DNA from: Streptomyces sp. Ag109_O5-10
Lineage (GTDB): Bacteria > Actinomycetota > Actinomycetes > Streptomycetales > Streptomycetaceae
Assembly: GCF_900105755.1 (NCBI RefSeq)
Contig: NZ_FNTQ01000001.1
Location: 868,001-932,000, forward strand
Reading direction: 5' to 3'
DNA: 64,000 nt
Shown: piece after piece, positions 36,455 to 44,728 of the stretch
Layout of the letters: the number at the start of each line of letters is the position of its first letter
Numbering within the stretch: position 1 is the stretch's first letter
Position numbers and translations under genes: made by a program
The notes under the pieces: model-generated
What the model saw: only the letters and a program-made list of their open reading frames with translations
What the model was told of the DNA's origin: nothing
Databases searched by the model: none

Positions 36455-36658
36455 GGGGCCATCATGGCCCGCTCACTCTCCGGTAACCAACCGGCGAGCA
36501 GTTATTAACCGAGCTGTTGCCGGACTGTCCGAACACGGACGCCCGGGACGAGTGAATATCCGTAGGAATTCAGCGGTTCGGGGGACGGAGGGTGCCCGTG
36601 GGGCGGCGGGGGACGACCGTGTCCGACGGTCATGCTCCCTGCGGGTCCGGCACCCGGG

Positions 36659-37588
36659 CTACGCGCGCCTGGCACCCGTCACCGCGAACGCGTCGGCAGC
36701 GGCGAGGTCGAAGTCCCCGTGGTCGCTGCCGAGGCCCTGGGCGACCAGGGCCGCCACGGCGTTGCCGAGGACGGCGGCAGCGTGCGGGGTGCGGCCCAGG
36801 CCGATGCCGTAGACGAATCCGGCCGAGAAGGCGTCGCCGCAGCCGGTGGTGTCCACGACGTCGATCTCGAAGGCGGGCACCGGCTCGGCGCCCTCGGCGG
36901 TGACCAGGAGTGCGCCGTCGCCGCCCCGGGTGACCGCGAGCAGCCCGGCCCCGGCGCCGACCAGCTTCTTCGCGCCCGCCACCAGGTCGTTCTCGCCGGA
37001 GAAACCCAGGACCTGGTCGTCGTTGGGAAGCAGGTGGTCGACGTACGGCAGCGCGGCCGCGATCTGCTCGAAGCTGCCGAGGACACCGGGGGCGAGCAGG
37101 TCCACGGAGGTCGTCACGCCGTGCTCCCTGGCGAAGTGCAGGATGCGGGCGGCGGCGTCGACGCCGATCAACTCCGGGCCGCCGAGGTGGAGATGGTCGG
37201 CCTCGGCGAGGGCGTCCCAGGGCACGTCGTCGACGCCGTAGGTGATGTTGGCGCCGAGCAGGTGCAGGGAGGGCCGGTCGCCGTTGGGGCGGACGGGCAG
37301 CACGCTCGCCGAGGTGGCGGTGTCGGTACGGCGGACGAGGAAGCCGGTGTCGATCCCGGCCCTGCCGAGCAGCTGCACCAACATGTCGCCGGTCGCGTCG
37401 GTGCCGACGGCCCCGGCGCTGAACACGGTGGCGCCGAGCTTGGCGAGGCTCAGCGCGGTCCCGCCGGCGGTCCCGGCCGCGGTCATCCTGATGTCCTCGA
37501 CCAGGGTGGCGCCCTGCCCCTCGGGTATCGCGTCCACCGGCCGGACCAGCACGTCCAGCACGTGCACGCCCATCGTGACGACTCTCAT
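36659..37588 (-). CDS. PfkB-family carbohydrate kinase
   Basis: 309 residues starting MRVVTMGVHVLDVLVRPVDA. Conserved GG and substrate stretch AAGTAGGTALSLAKLGATVF, and the C-terminal anion-hole/catalytic motif DTTGCGDAFSAGFVYG with the base Asp. Ribokinase/PfkB kinases phosphorylate sugars or nucleosides. The ATG at 37588 overlaps the upstream aldolase stop (ATGA) and has GGAGG upstream, so the two are co-translated, suggesting kinase then aldolase steps in one sugar pathway. Confidence 0.92.
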   Translation of the reverse strand: MRVVTMGVHVLDVLVRPVDAIPEGQGATLVEDIRMTAAGTAGGTALSLAKLGATVFSAGAVGTDATGDMLVQLLGRAGIDTGFLVRRTDTATSASVLPVRPNGDRPSLHLLGANITYGVDDVPWDALAEADHLHLGGPELIGVDAAARILHFAREHGVTTSVDLLAPGVLGSFEQIAAALPYVDHLLPNDDQVLGFSGENDLVAGAKKLVGAGAGLLAVTRGGDGALLVTAEGAEPVPAFEIDVVDTTGCGDAFSAGFVYGIGLGRTPHAAAVLGNAVAALVAQGLGSDHGDFDLAAADAFAVTGARRA

Positions 37589-38262
37589 AGCCTGCCCTCC
37601 TGAAGCGATCGGGTGGTGCCGTAGTTCCGGGCGATCGCGGCCTCGATCACCGCGAGCTGCTGCCGCTCGTCCAGGACGCGCGGGGTTCCGAGAGCCGCCG
37701 CGTGCTGGTAGACGCCGCAGGCCCACTCGAGCAGCAGGGCGTTCTCGAAGGCCTTGTCGAGGGTCGGGCCGACGGCGACCGAGCCGTGGTTGGCCATCAG
37801 CGCGGCGCTGCGGCCGTCGAGCGCGGTGAGTACCGACTCGGCGAGTTCCGGGGTGCCGAAGGTGGCGTACGGCGCCACCCGCACGGTGCCGCCGATGGCG
37901 AGCAACTGATAGTGAAAGCAAGGAAGTTCGTCGAGGACGCAGGAGAGGGCAGTGGCCATCGGAGCGTGGGTGTGGACGACCGCGCCGGCGCCGTGGCGCC
38001 GGTAGACCCCGAGATGCAGGTCGAGTTCGGAGGTCGGCTGCAGGGTCCCGGCGACGACCTCGCCGTCCAGGTCGACCACCGTCACCTGGCCCGCCGTGAG
38101 TTGGGCGAGGACGGCGCCGGTCGCGGTGACGGCGACCCGGTCCCCCACCCACACGCTCACGTTTCCCGCCGTGCCGATGAGCAGGCCCGCCGCTCCCAGA
38201 CGACGGCAGACGTCCGCCACCGCGGCCCGTTCCTGAACCAGAGCGGAGCTTGAGTCCGTCAT
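37585..38262 (-). CDS. Class II aldolase/adducin family protein (AraD/FucA-like)
   Basis: 225 residues. Zinc ligands in AVVHTHAPMATALS (HxH) and LMANHGSVAVGPT, N-terminal TAGNVSVWVGDRVAVTATG typical of fuculose- or ribulose-phosphate aldolases and epimerases, and the Glu/Tyr-bearing HYQLLAIGGTVRVAPYA. It cleaves or isomerises a short phosphorylated sugar. Together with the overlapping PfkB gene and the divergent TetR it forms a compact catabolic unit. The ATG at 38262 is 58 bases from the TetR start. Confidence 0.88.
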   Translation of the reverse strand: MTDSSSALVQERAAVADVCRRLGAAGLLIGTAGNVSVWVGDRVAVTATGAVLAQLTAGQVTVVDLDGEVVAGTLQPTSELDLHLGVYRRHGAGAVVHTHAPMATALSCVLDELPCFHYQLLAIGGTVRVAPYATFGTPELAESVLTALDGRSAALMANHGSVAVGPTLDKAFENALLLEWACGVYQHAAALGTPRVLDERQQLAVIEAAIARNYGTTRSLQEGRL

Positions 38263-38282
38263 GGCCGCGACGCTAACGTAAA

Positions 38283-38311
38283 CCTGAAACAAAGTCACGT
38301 TCAGATTCAGG
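38283..38311. promoter_or_regulatory. Candidate TetR operator between aldolase and TetR genes
   Basis: CCTGAA (38283-38288) and TTCAGG (38306-38311) are perfect inverted half-sites 17 bases apart. An overlapping CTGAA/TTCAG pair (38284-38304) shares the left arm. The site fills the 58-base gap between the divergent genes, so a bound TetR could repress both. Confidence 0.45.
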
Positions 38312-38320
38312 GGTGGTCGC

Positions 38321-39067
38321 GTGAGCGGGCCGTCGGCCGAGGAGACCGGGGCCGTGCTGCGCCGCACTCCCCAACAGGCGCGCAGCAAGGCCCGGTTGGC
38401 GCGAGTTCTCAAGGCGGCCGAGCGTGTGCTGATCGCGGAGGGCGTGCCGGCCCTGACCACCACCCGGGTCGCGGCTGAGGCCGGGGTCTCGGTCGGCTCG
38501 CTGTACCAGTACCTGCCCGACCGGGACGCGATCATCGACGCGTTGGCCGCCACCTACTTCGCCCAGCTCGAAGGGGTGATGGAGGAGTTCGTGCGCAGCG
38601 CGGCGACCGAGCGCTGGGCCGACCCGGTCGGCGTGCTGATCGACACCTACGCCGGGCTCTACCGCACCGAACAGGGTTTCCGGGCCCTGTGGTTCGGCAG
38701 CGGTCTGACCGACCGGACCCGGGCGGCGGACCGGGAGCACAAGCGCCGGATGGCCGACGGGGTGCGCCGGGTCCTGGTCGCGCTCGGCATCGCCGGCGAC
38801 ACGGAGGGGCTCGGCCACGCCTGCCATGCCGCCGTCCTCGCCGCCGACGCGCTCGCCCAGGAGGCCTTCCGCCGCGACACCGAGGGCGACGCCGCCCTCC
38901 TCGACGAGGCGAAGGTGATGCTGCGCGGCTACCTCACGGCCCTCGCCGGAAGGCACGGGCGGCGGGACGGGCGGCAGGAAGGGTGGCAGGAAGGTGGTGC
39001 GGTGGGTGACGCTCCGCTCAGCGGGCCCGTTCCCAGACCGGCTGGACGCCCGGGGTCAGCGCCGTGA
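38321..39067 (+). CDS. TetR-family transcriptional regulator
   Basis: 248 residues from a GTG at 38321. Helix-turn-helix LTTTRVAAEAGVSVGSLYQY, then LPDRDAIIDALAATYFAQ. The C-terminus, about 35 residues after LRGYLTALAG, is low-complexity (RRDGRQEGWQEGGAV) and its last 50 bases overlap the convergent cupin gene, so the true protein may end functionally around residue 215. It is divergent from the aldolase-PfkB pair and presumably controls it. Confidence 0.88.
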   Translation: MSGPSAEETGAVLRRTPQQARSKARLARVLKAAERVLIAEGVPALTTTRVAAEAGVSVGSLYQYLPDRDAIIDALAATYFAQLEGVMEEFVRSAATERWADPVGVLIDTYAGLYRTEQGFRALWFGSGLTDRTRAADREHKRRMADGVRRVLVALGIAGDTEGLGHACHAAVLAADALAQEAFRRDTEGDAALLDEAKVMLRGYLTALAGRHGRRDGRQEGWQEGGAVGDAPLSGPVPRPAGRPGSAP

Positions 39068-39449
39068 AGTCCGGCAGTTGGCGCAGGGCCTGCTCGGCGC
39101 CGCCCGGCGTGTAGACCGCGATGACGCGCAGTTGCCGCCAGCCGGTGTTGAAGGTGGAGTGCAGCGTGCCCCTGGGCACGTAGACGAAGTCCCCCGCCGT
39201 CACCGGGAACTCCCCCGAGTCACCGACGGTCTGGACGCCCTCGCCGTCGACGAAGTACAGCACCTCGTCGGAGTTCGGGTGCGTGTGCAGGTCGTGCCCC
39301 TTCGTGGGGTTGATGACCACCTCGCCCGCGGTGAGCGGCGCCCCGGGGAACAGGCCGGCGCTCACTCCCCACTTGATGCTTCCCCAGTCGAAGACCTCGG
39401 TAGGCAGTTCGGCGGGCACGGTACGGGTCCTCGGCTCGAGTTCGCTCAC
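39018..39449 (-). CDS. Cupin-domain protein
   Basis: 143 residues from a GTG at 39449 with GAGAGGAA at good distance. Two cupin motifs: KGHDLHTHPNSDEVLYFVDG and GDFVYVPRGTLHSTFNTGW, with His/Glu ligands for one metal. Resembles small sugar- or quercetinase-like cupins. The gene follows the PEP-hydrolase-family gene on the same strand; a short spacer with a repeated 18-mer separates them. Substrate unknown; likely part of the same catabolic locus. Confidence 0.85.
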   Translation of the reverse strand: MSELEPRTRTVPAELPTEVFDWGSIKWGVSAGLFPGAPLTAGEVVINPTKGHDLHTHPNSDEVLYFVDGEGVQTVGDSGEFPVTAGDFVYVPRGTLHSTFNTGWRQLRVIAVYTPGGAEQALRQLPDFTALTPGVQPVWERAR

Positions 39450-39507
39450 GGTTCCTCTCCTCGCCGGAGTCGTCGGCAGCGCGACGGCACGGAAGTCGTC
39501 GCGGCCT

Positions 39508-39562
39508 TGACTGTCCTGACGGTCTTGACTGGTCTTGACGAACCTGACTGTCCTGACGGTCT
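39508..39562. repeat. Direct repeat of an 18-mer in the cupin upstream spacer
   Basis: TGACTGTCCTGACGGTCT occurs at 39508-39525 and again at 39545-39562, 37 bases apart, with similar TTGACTGG/TTGACG words between. The spacer has no gene. It may be a set of regulatory half-sites or replication slippage. Confidence 0.6.
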
Positions 39563-39568
39563 GAACGG

Positions 39569-40393
39569 TCATCGGAAGCTGATGGACTTGAAGTCCTCGG
39601 TCTGCCGGCGGATACCGGTCTCGGTGGGCAGGCGTTCGATCGAACTCGCGCCGAAGAAGCCCACGACCCCGTCCGTCCGGGCGAGGACGTACTGGGCGTC
39701 CGCGGGTTCGGCGATGGGCCCGCCGTGACAGAGCACGAGGATGCCGGGGTTGACGGCGACCGCGGCGTCCCGCATCGCCTGGACCCGCTCCACGCACTCG
39801 TCGAGGGTGAGCGCGGTGTGTGCGCCGATGGTGCCCTTGGTGGTGAGGCCCATGTGCGGGACGAGGACGTCGGCGCCTGCCTCGGCCATGGCGGTGGCCT
39901 GGCCGGTGTCGAACACGTACGGCGCGGTCAGCAGGCCGCGTTCGTGTGCGGCCGCGATCATCTCGACCTCCAGCGCGAAGCCCATCCCGGTCTCCTCCAG
40001 GTTCTGGCGGAAGACCCCGTCGATGAGCCCCACGGTGGGGAAGTTCTGCACTCCGGTGAACCCGGCCGCCTGGACCTGGTCGAGGAAGCGGCCCATCACC
40101 CGGAACGGGTCGGTGCCGTTGACCCCCGCGAGCACGGGGGTGTCCCTGACCACGGGGAGCACCTCGTCGGCCATCTCCATGACGATGGCGTTCGCGTCGC
40201 CGTAGGCCAGCAGGCCCGCGAGGGATCCCCGGCCGGCCATCCGGTACCGCCCCGAGTTGTAGATGATGAGCAGGTCGATGCCGCCCGCTTCGGCGGACTT
40301 CGCGGAGAGGCCGGTTCCGGCACCGCCGCCGATGACCGGCTGTCCTGCCGCCACGGTCCTCCGCAGCCGTTCGAGCGCCGTGCTCCGGTCCAT
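39569..40393 (-). CDS. Phosphoenolpyruvate hydrolase-family (TIM-barrel) protein
   Basis: 274 residues: [20 protein letters not shown], then [20 protein letters not shown], and [20 protein letters not shown]. This is the PEP-hydrolase/TIM-barrel signal-transduction family, often encoded directly after a Tm-1-like protein, as here (48-base gap, same strand). The reaction is established for few members; a C-C or phosphonate hydrolysis has been suggested for relatives. The ATG at 40393 follows GGGAAGGAA. Confidence 0.85.
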   Translation of the reverse strand: MDRSTALERLRRTVAAGQPVIGGGAGTGLSAKSAEAGGIDLLIIYNSGRYRMAGRGSLAGLLAYGDANAIVMEMADEVLPVVRDTPVLAGVNGTDPFRVMGRFLDQVQAAGFTGVQNFPTVGLIDGVFRQNLEETGMGFALEVEMIAAAHERGLLTAPYVFDTGQATAMAEAGADVLVPHMGLTTKGTIGAHTALTLDECVERVQAMRDAAVAVNPGILVLCHGGPIAEPADAQYVLARTDGVVGFFGASSIERLPTETGIRRQTEDFKSISFR

Positions 40394-40440
40394 GGTCGCG
40401 TTCCTTCCCTGTCGTCTGCCCGCGGGTGCGGGTCGGGTCC

Positions 40441-41664
40441 TCACCGGCCGGAGGTGATCAGCCGGTGCAGCTGCCGGGCGGCCTCGCGCCCGAACCCGGG
40501 GTCGTTGATGTGCCGGTCCACCTCGATGATCTCGGCGGGCGTCCCGGTGAGCGCGTCGTGCAGCGCCGCGAAGAGCTCCGCGTCCGCGGCCGCGTCGCGG
40601 AACGGGCCGTCCTCCTTGTCGATGCCGCTCACCCCGCGCAGCGGCAGGACCACCGCGACCGGCCCGCGGGCACGGGACAGCTTCGTGCCGATCCGCCGCC
40701 CGAGTTCGGCGTTCTCCTCCGGGGTGGTGCGCATCAGCGTGACCGTCGGGTTGTGGACCAGGAAGCTCCGGTCGTCGAACCCGGCGGGTACGGTCTCCCG
40801 CGGCCCGAAGTTGACCATGTCGAGTGCGCCGACCGAGACGACCTGCGGGATGCCCCGCTCCCCGGCCGCCTCCAGCCGGTGCGGGCCCGCGCTCAGCACC
40901 CCGCCCACCAGGTCGTCGGCGAGTTCCGTGGTGGTGAGGTCCAGCACTCCGGCGAGCCGGCCGTCGCGGGCGAGCTTCTCCAGGGCTCGGCCGCCGGCGC
41001 CGGTGGCGTGGAAGACGAGCGGTTCGTAGCCGAGTCCGGTGAGCTCCGCCCGTGCCTCGTCGGCGGCGGGGGTGGTCAGGCCGAACATCGAGACGCCGAC
41101 CAGGGGCCGCCGCTCGGCGGCGGGCGCGGTGCGGCGGGCCTCCTGCGCGGCGGCCATCGCGGCGATCGCGGCGGCGGCGTTGCCGAAGACCTGTCCGGAG
41201 ACGGAGTTGATCCCGGCGACGTCCACGACCGAGTGCATGAGCGTCACGTCGCTCTCGCCGACGTACGGCGAGACGTCGCCCGAGGCCATCGTGGAGACCA
41301 GCAGCTTCGGCACCCCGACAGGCAGGGCGCGCATCGCCCGGGACGCGACCGACGAACCGCCGGAACCGCCGACGGCGAGCACACCGTCCAGCCGGTCCTC
41401 CGCGTACAGGGCGAGGACCACCGAAGCGGCGCCGGCGGCCATCGCCGTCATCGCCGCCCCCCGGTCGCCGCTCTCCCGCAGCGCGGTGAGATCGGCGTCG
41501 CCCGTCCGGGCGACCGCCGCGGCGGTGACGTCCGCGGGGTGGTCCGAGAACACGCCGACGTCGACGGTGACGGTGTGCGCCCCGTGGGCGCGCACCCGGT
41601 CCGCGATCCAGGCGTACTCCTCGCCCTTGGTGTCCATCGTGCCGATGAGAACGACCGTGGCCAT
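40441..41664 (-). CDS. Tm-1-like ATP-binding domain protein (UPF0261)
   Basis: 407 residues: [40 protein letters not shown], the [20 protein letters not shown] stretch, and a C-terminal half with [20 protein letters not shown] and [15 protein letters not shown]. This is the two-domain ATP-binding family found fused to or beside the PEP-hydrolase-family protein. Plant Tm-1 inhibits a viral helicase, but bacterial members are of unknown catabolic function. It is the first gene of the pair and is divergent from the MocR regulator. Confidence 0.9.
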   Translation of the reverse strand: MATVVLIGTMDTKGEEYAWIADRVRAHGAHTVTVDVGVFSDHPADVTAAAVARTGDADLTALRESGDRGAAMTAMAAGAASVVLALYAEDRLDGVLAVGGSGGSSVASRAMRALPVGVPKLLVSTMASGDVSPYVGESDVTLMHSVVDVAGINSVSGQVFGNAAAAIAAMAAAQEARRTAPAAERRPLVGVSMFGLTTPAADEARAELTGLGYEPLVFHATGAGGRALEKLARDGRLAGVLDLTTTELADDLVGGVLSAGPHRLEAAGERGIPQVVSVGALDMVNFGPRETVPAGFDDRSFLVHNPTVTLMRTTPEENAELGRRIGTKLSRARGPVAVVLPLRGVSGIDKEDGPFRDAAADAELFAALHDALTGTPAEIIEVDRHINDPGFGREAARQLHRLITSGR

Positions 41665-41817
41665 CGTGCGTGCCTCCTGCTCTTCCTCGAGCGCTGTGCC
41701 AGGAATTGTGGCGGGGTGGCAGCCTGGTCACTGGTCCACTTGGGGCCGAGTGGACCAAGCAGGACCGAGCAGGCGTCGGCAAGGTTGAGTGGACCGGGCC
41801 CGGGAGGTGAGCGGTCG

Positions 41818-43212
41818 ATGCGGACGGACGAGGACGCCGAGCGGGTGGTGCGGCTGCTCGGGGTATGGCGCGGTGAGGCGTCGGTGAGCGTCCCACTCCG
41901 GGACGCTCTCGCCGAGCTGATCGACGGCTCGTACCTGCCCGCCGGATGGCGCATGCCCGGCCAGCGCGCGCTGGCGGCCGCCCTTGGCGTGGCCCGGGGC
42001 ACGGTCGCGCGGGCGTACGCCGAGCTCATGGCGAGCGGCCGGCTGGCCGCGGCGCGAGGGTCGGGCACGTACGTCCGGGGCGCCGTCGGCCTCGTCCGCC
42101 CGGACGAGGGGCGGCTGACGTCGTTCGGCGGCGGCCAGGTGGTCGTCGACCTCTCCTCCGGGGCGCTGCCCGGCTCCGAGCTGGTCGCGGAGGTCATGCC
42201 TGAGGTCGGCCGGCAGCTGCGCAGGCACCATCTCCTGGGCACGGGCTACCACCCCGCGGGACTGCCGGAGCTGCGAGCCGCGCTCGCCGCCCGCATCACG
42301 GCGCGGGGTCTGCCCACACGGGCGGACCAGATCCTGGTGACCGCTGGTTCCCAGCAGGCCGTCTGGCTGATCGCGACCGCCCTCGCCGGGCCGGGCACCG
42401 TGACGCTCGTCGAGGACCCCAGCTACCGGGGCGCCCTGGAAGCCTTCGCGGGGGCGGGCGGCCGGGTGCGGGGCGTCCCCTGCACCCCGGCCGGCGTGGA
42501 CCTGAACCTTCTCGAAGCCGCCGTCGCCGACGCGGACCTCCTCTACGTGCAGACCGCGCTGCACAACCCGACCGGCGTCCACATGCCGGAGCCGCAGCGC
42601 AGGGCCCTCGCGGACCTCCTGGCCCGGCACCGCACCTTCGTGGTCGACGACCAGTCGCAGGCCGAGCTGGGCTGGTTCCGGTCGGACCCGCTGCCGGGAC
42701 TGGAGCGGACGGCCGACCCGGAGCGCCTGCTGATCGTGGGCACGCTGTCCAAGCTGTTCTGGGGCGGGCTCCGGGTCGGGTGGGTGCGCGGGCCCCGGGA
42801 GGTCGTCGGACGGCTCGCGGCGCTGCGCGGCGGCATCGACCTCGGCGGGCCGGTCGCCGACCAGCTGGCGGCGCTCCTCCTGCTGCCCCGGGCGGACCGG
42901 CAGCGCGCGCTCCGCCGTGAGTTCCTGGCCCGGCAGTTCGCGGTGACCGAGCAGGTGCTGCGCACGGTGCTGCCGCACTGGCGGTGGCGCACGCCCGTCG
43001 GCGGTTCGGGCCTGTGGGCCGACACCGGTCAGGACGCCGTGGCCCTCGCCCAGCAGGCGCTGGCCCGCGGCATCCGGCTCACCGCCGGTCCGGCCTTCTC
43101 TCCGCACGGCGGGCACCGCACCTTCGTACGACTCCCCGTCTGGCACCCGCAGTCCCGGCTCGCCGCCGCGGCCGAGCTCCTCGCCGGTCTCCGCGCCACC
43201 CGCTCGCCCTGA
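41818..43212 (+). CDS. MocR-type GntR/aminotransferase transcriptional regulator
   Basis: 464 residues. A GntR winged helix ([40 protein letters not shown]) is fused to a PLP fold-type I aminotransferase domain. The latter has [50 protein letters not shown] and the PLP Lys in [16 protein letters not shown]. The ATG at 41818 follows GGGAGGTGA. It is divergent from the Tm-1-like/PEP-hydrolase pair and is the likely regulator of that pair, sensing PLP or an amino compound. Its 3' end lies inside a 39-bp tandem duplication. Confidence 0.9.
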   Translation: MRTDEDAERVVRLLGVWRGEASVSVPLRDALAELIDGSYLPAGWRMPGQRALAAALGVARGTVARAYAELMASGRLAAARGSGTYVRGAVGLVRPDEGRLTSFGGGQVVVDLSSGALPGSELVAEVMPEVGRQLRRHHLLGTGYHPAGLPELRAALAARITARGLPTRADQILVTAGSQQAVWLIATALAGPGTVTLVEDPSYRGALEAFAGAGGRVRGVPCTPAGVDLNLLEAAVADADLLYVQTALHNPTGVHMPEPQRRALADLLARHRTFVVDDQSQAELGWFRSDPLPGLERTADPERLLIVGTLSKLFWGGLRVGWVRGPREVVGRLAALRGGIDLGGPVADQLAALLLLPRADRQRALRREFLARQFAVTEQVLRTVLPHWRWRTPVGGSGLWADTGQDAVALAQQALARGIRLTAGPAFSPHGGHRTFVRLPVWHPQSRLAAAAELLAGLRATRSP

Positions 43213-43279
43213 CGGGTACCACGCCCGGCCCGGCCCGCCCGCTCGCCCTGACGGGTACCACGCCCGGCCCGGGCCGCCC
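43202..43279. repeat. 39-bp tandem duplication spanning the MocR stop codon
   Basis: GCTCGCCCTGACGGGTACCA starts at 43202 and recurs at 43241; the 39-base unit is copied with one mismatch. The first copy holds the end of the MocR gene (codons for Ser-Pro and TGA), the second repeats it out of use. A recent local duplication is the simplest explanation. Confidence 0.8.
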
Positions 43280-43317
43280 GCCGGTGACCGGGGGCCGTGC
43301 CCGTCCACCGCCCGCCC

Positions 43318-43346
43318 TTGTCCCTGCCTTCGCCCTCGCCTAGCCT
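43318..43346 (+). promoter_or_regulatory. Housekeeping-type promoter giving a leaderless MFS mRNA
   Basis: TTGTCC (43318-43323), 17-base spacer, TAGCCT (43341-43346). The predicted start is about 7 bases on, at the GTG at 43353, so the transcript would be leaderless; no ribosome site precedes the GTG. Confidence 0.6.
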
Positions 43347-43352
43347 GATTTT

Positions 43353-44555
43353 GTGCCGCTAATAAACAAAACCCGGACGCACAACGCCGTGCCCGGGGAC
43401 TCCCTCACCCGACTCCGTGTCGCCCTGACCGTCTTCTTCGCCATGGACGGCTTCATCTTCGCCGGATGGGTCGTCCGCATCCCCGCCATCAAGGAACAGA
43501 CCGGCGCCTCGGCCGGCGCCCTGGGGCTCGCCCTGCTCGGTGTCTCGGCCGGGGCCGTGATCACGATGATGTTCACCGGAAGACTGTGCCGCCGCTACGG
43601 CTCCCATCCGGTGACCGTCGTCTGCGCCGTCCTGCTCTGCCTCAGCGTCGCCCTGCCCCCGCTCACTCACTCGGTCCCGGCCCTCGGCGCCGTACTGCTC
43701 GTCTTCGGCAGCGCCTACGGCGGTATCAACGTCGCGTTCAACAGCGCCGCGGTCGACCTGGTACGAGCCCTGCGGCGCCCCATCATGCCCAGTTTCCACG
43801 CCGCCTTCAGCCTGGGCGGCATGCTCGGCTCCGGTCTGGGCTCGCTGATCGCCGGCGTGCTGACCCCCACGCAGCACCTGCTCAGCCTCACCGCCGTCGG
43901 CCTCCTGATCACCCTTGCCGCGGGCCGCATCCTGCTTCGCACCCCGCCGCCGGCCACCCCCGGGGACGACGCGCCCCAGGGCACATCCGCACCGCGCCGA
44001 CTGGCACCCCGCACCCGGCTGCTGGTCGTCACGTTCGGTCTGATCGCCCTGTGCACGGCCTACGGCGAGGGAGCCATGGCCGACTGGAGCGCCCTTCACC
44101 TGGAGCAGGACCTGGGCACCGCACCCGGCACGGCCGCCATCGGCTTCTCCTGCTTCGCGCTCGCCATGACCGTCGGCCGGCTCAGCGGGACGAGGCTGCT
44201 CGAGGCCCTGGGCCAGACGCGCACGCTGGTGTTCGGCGGCACGACCGCCGCCGCCGGCATGCTGCTCGGCGCACTCGCCCCGGCCCTGTGGGCGGCCCTC
44301 CTCGGGTTCGCGATCACCGGTCTCGGCCTCGCCAACCTCTTCCCCGTCGCCGTCGAACGCGCGGGCAGACTGGCCGGCCCCGACGGCGTCGCCATCGCCT
44401 CCACCTTCGGCTACGGCGGCATGCTCCTGGGACCGCCCGCCATCGGCTTCACGGCGGACTGGCTCTCCCTCCCCACCGCCCTCACCACGGTCGCCGCCCT
44501 CGCCGCCACCGCCGCGGCCATCGCCCTCCTGACCCGGCGCACGGCGGGGCACTGA
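43353..44555 (+). CDS. MFS transporter, 12-helix
   Basis: 400 residues from the GTG at 43353. About twelve hydrophobic segments; motif-A-like loop TGRLCRRYGSHPV after helix 2; NVAFNSAAVDLVRALRRPIM and FTADWLSLPTALTTVAALA later. The SYGGINVAFNSAAVD-like region and PSFHAAFSLGGMLGS resemble small FucP/YbjJ-type MFS proteins. It may export a small molecule; substrate unknown. It is not linked to a regulator gene; it starts 141 bases after the MocR gene on the same strand but has its own promoter. Confidence 0.85.
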   Translation: MPLINKTRTHNAVPGDSLTRLRVALTVFFAMDGFIFAGWVVRIPAIKEQTGASAGALGLALLGVSAGAVITMMFTGRLCRRYGSHPVTVVCAVLLCLSVALPPLTHSVPALGAVLLVFGSAYGGINVAFNSAAVDLVRALRRPIMPSFHAAFSLGGMLGSGLGSLIAGVLTPTQHLLSLTAVGLLITLAAGRILLRTPPPATPGDDAPQGTSAPRRLAPRTRLLVVTFGLIALCTAYGEGAMADWSALHLEQDLGTAPGTAAIGFSCFALAMTVGRLSGTRLLEALGQTRTLVFGGTTAAAGMLLGALAPALWAALLGFAITGLGLANLFPVAVERAGRLAGPDGVAIASTFGYGGMLLGPPAIGFTADWLSLPTALTTVAALAATAAAIALLTRRTAGH

Positions 44556-44728
44556 CCGACGCCACCGCCCGGTTCGCGGTGCTCGTGCGCGGGTCTCGGA
44601 GAACGGTGCCCGACCTCTACGCGCTTCTCCGCGGAAGAGGTCACAGGACCGGACGACGTCACGTTCTCGGACGTCTGGCCGCCGGCCGGATTCTGGTCCA
44701 CGCCCTCGACAACGGGTCGCGGCTCGTC

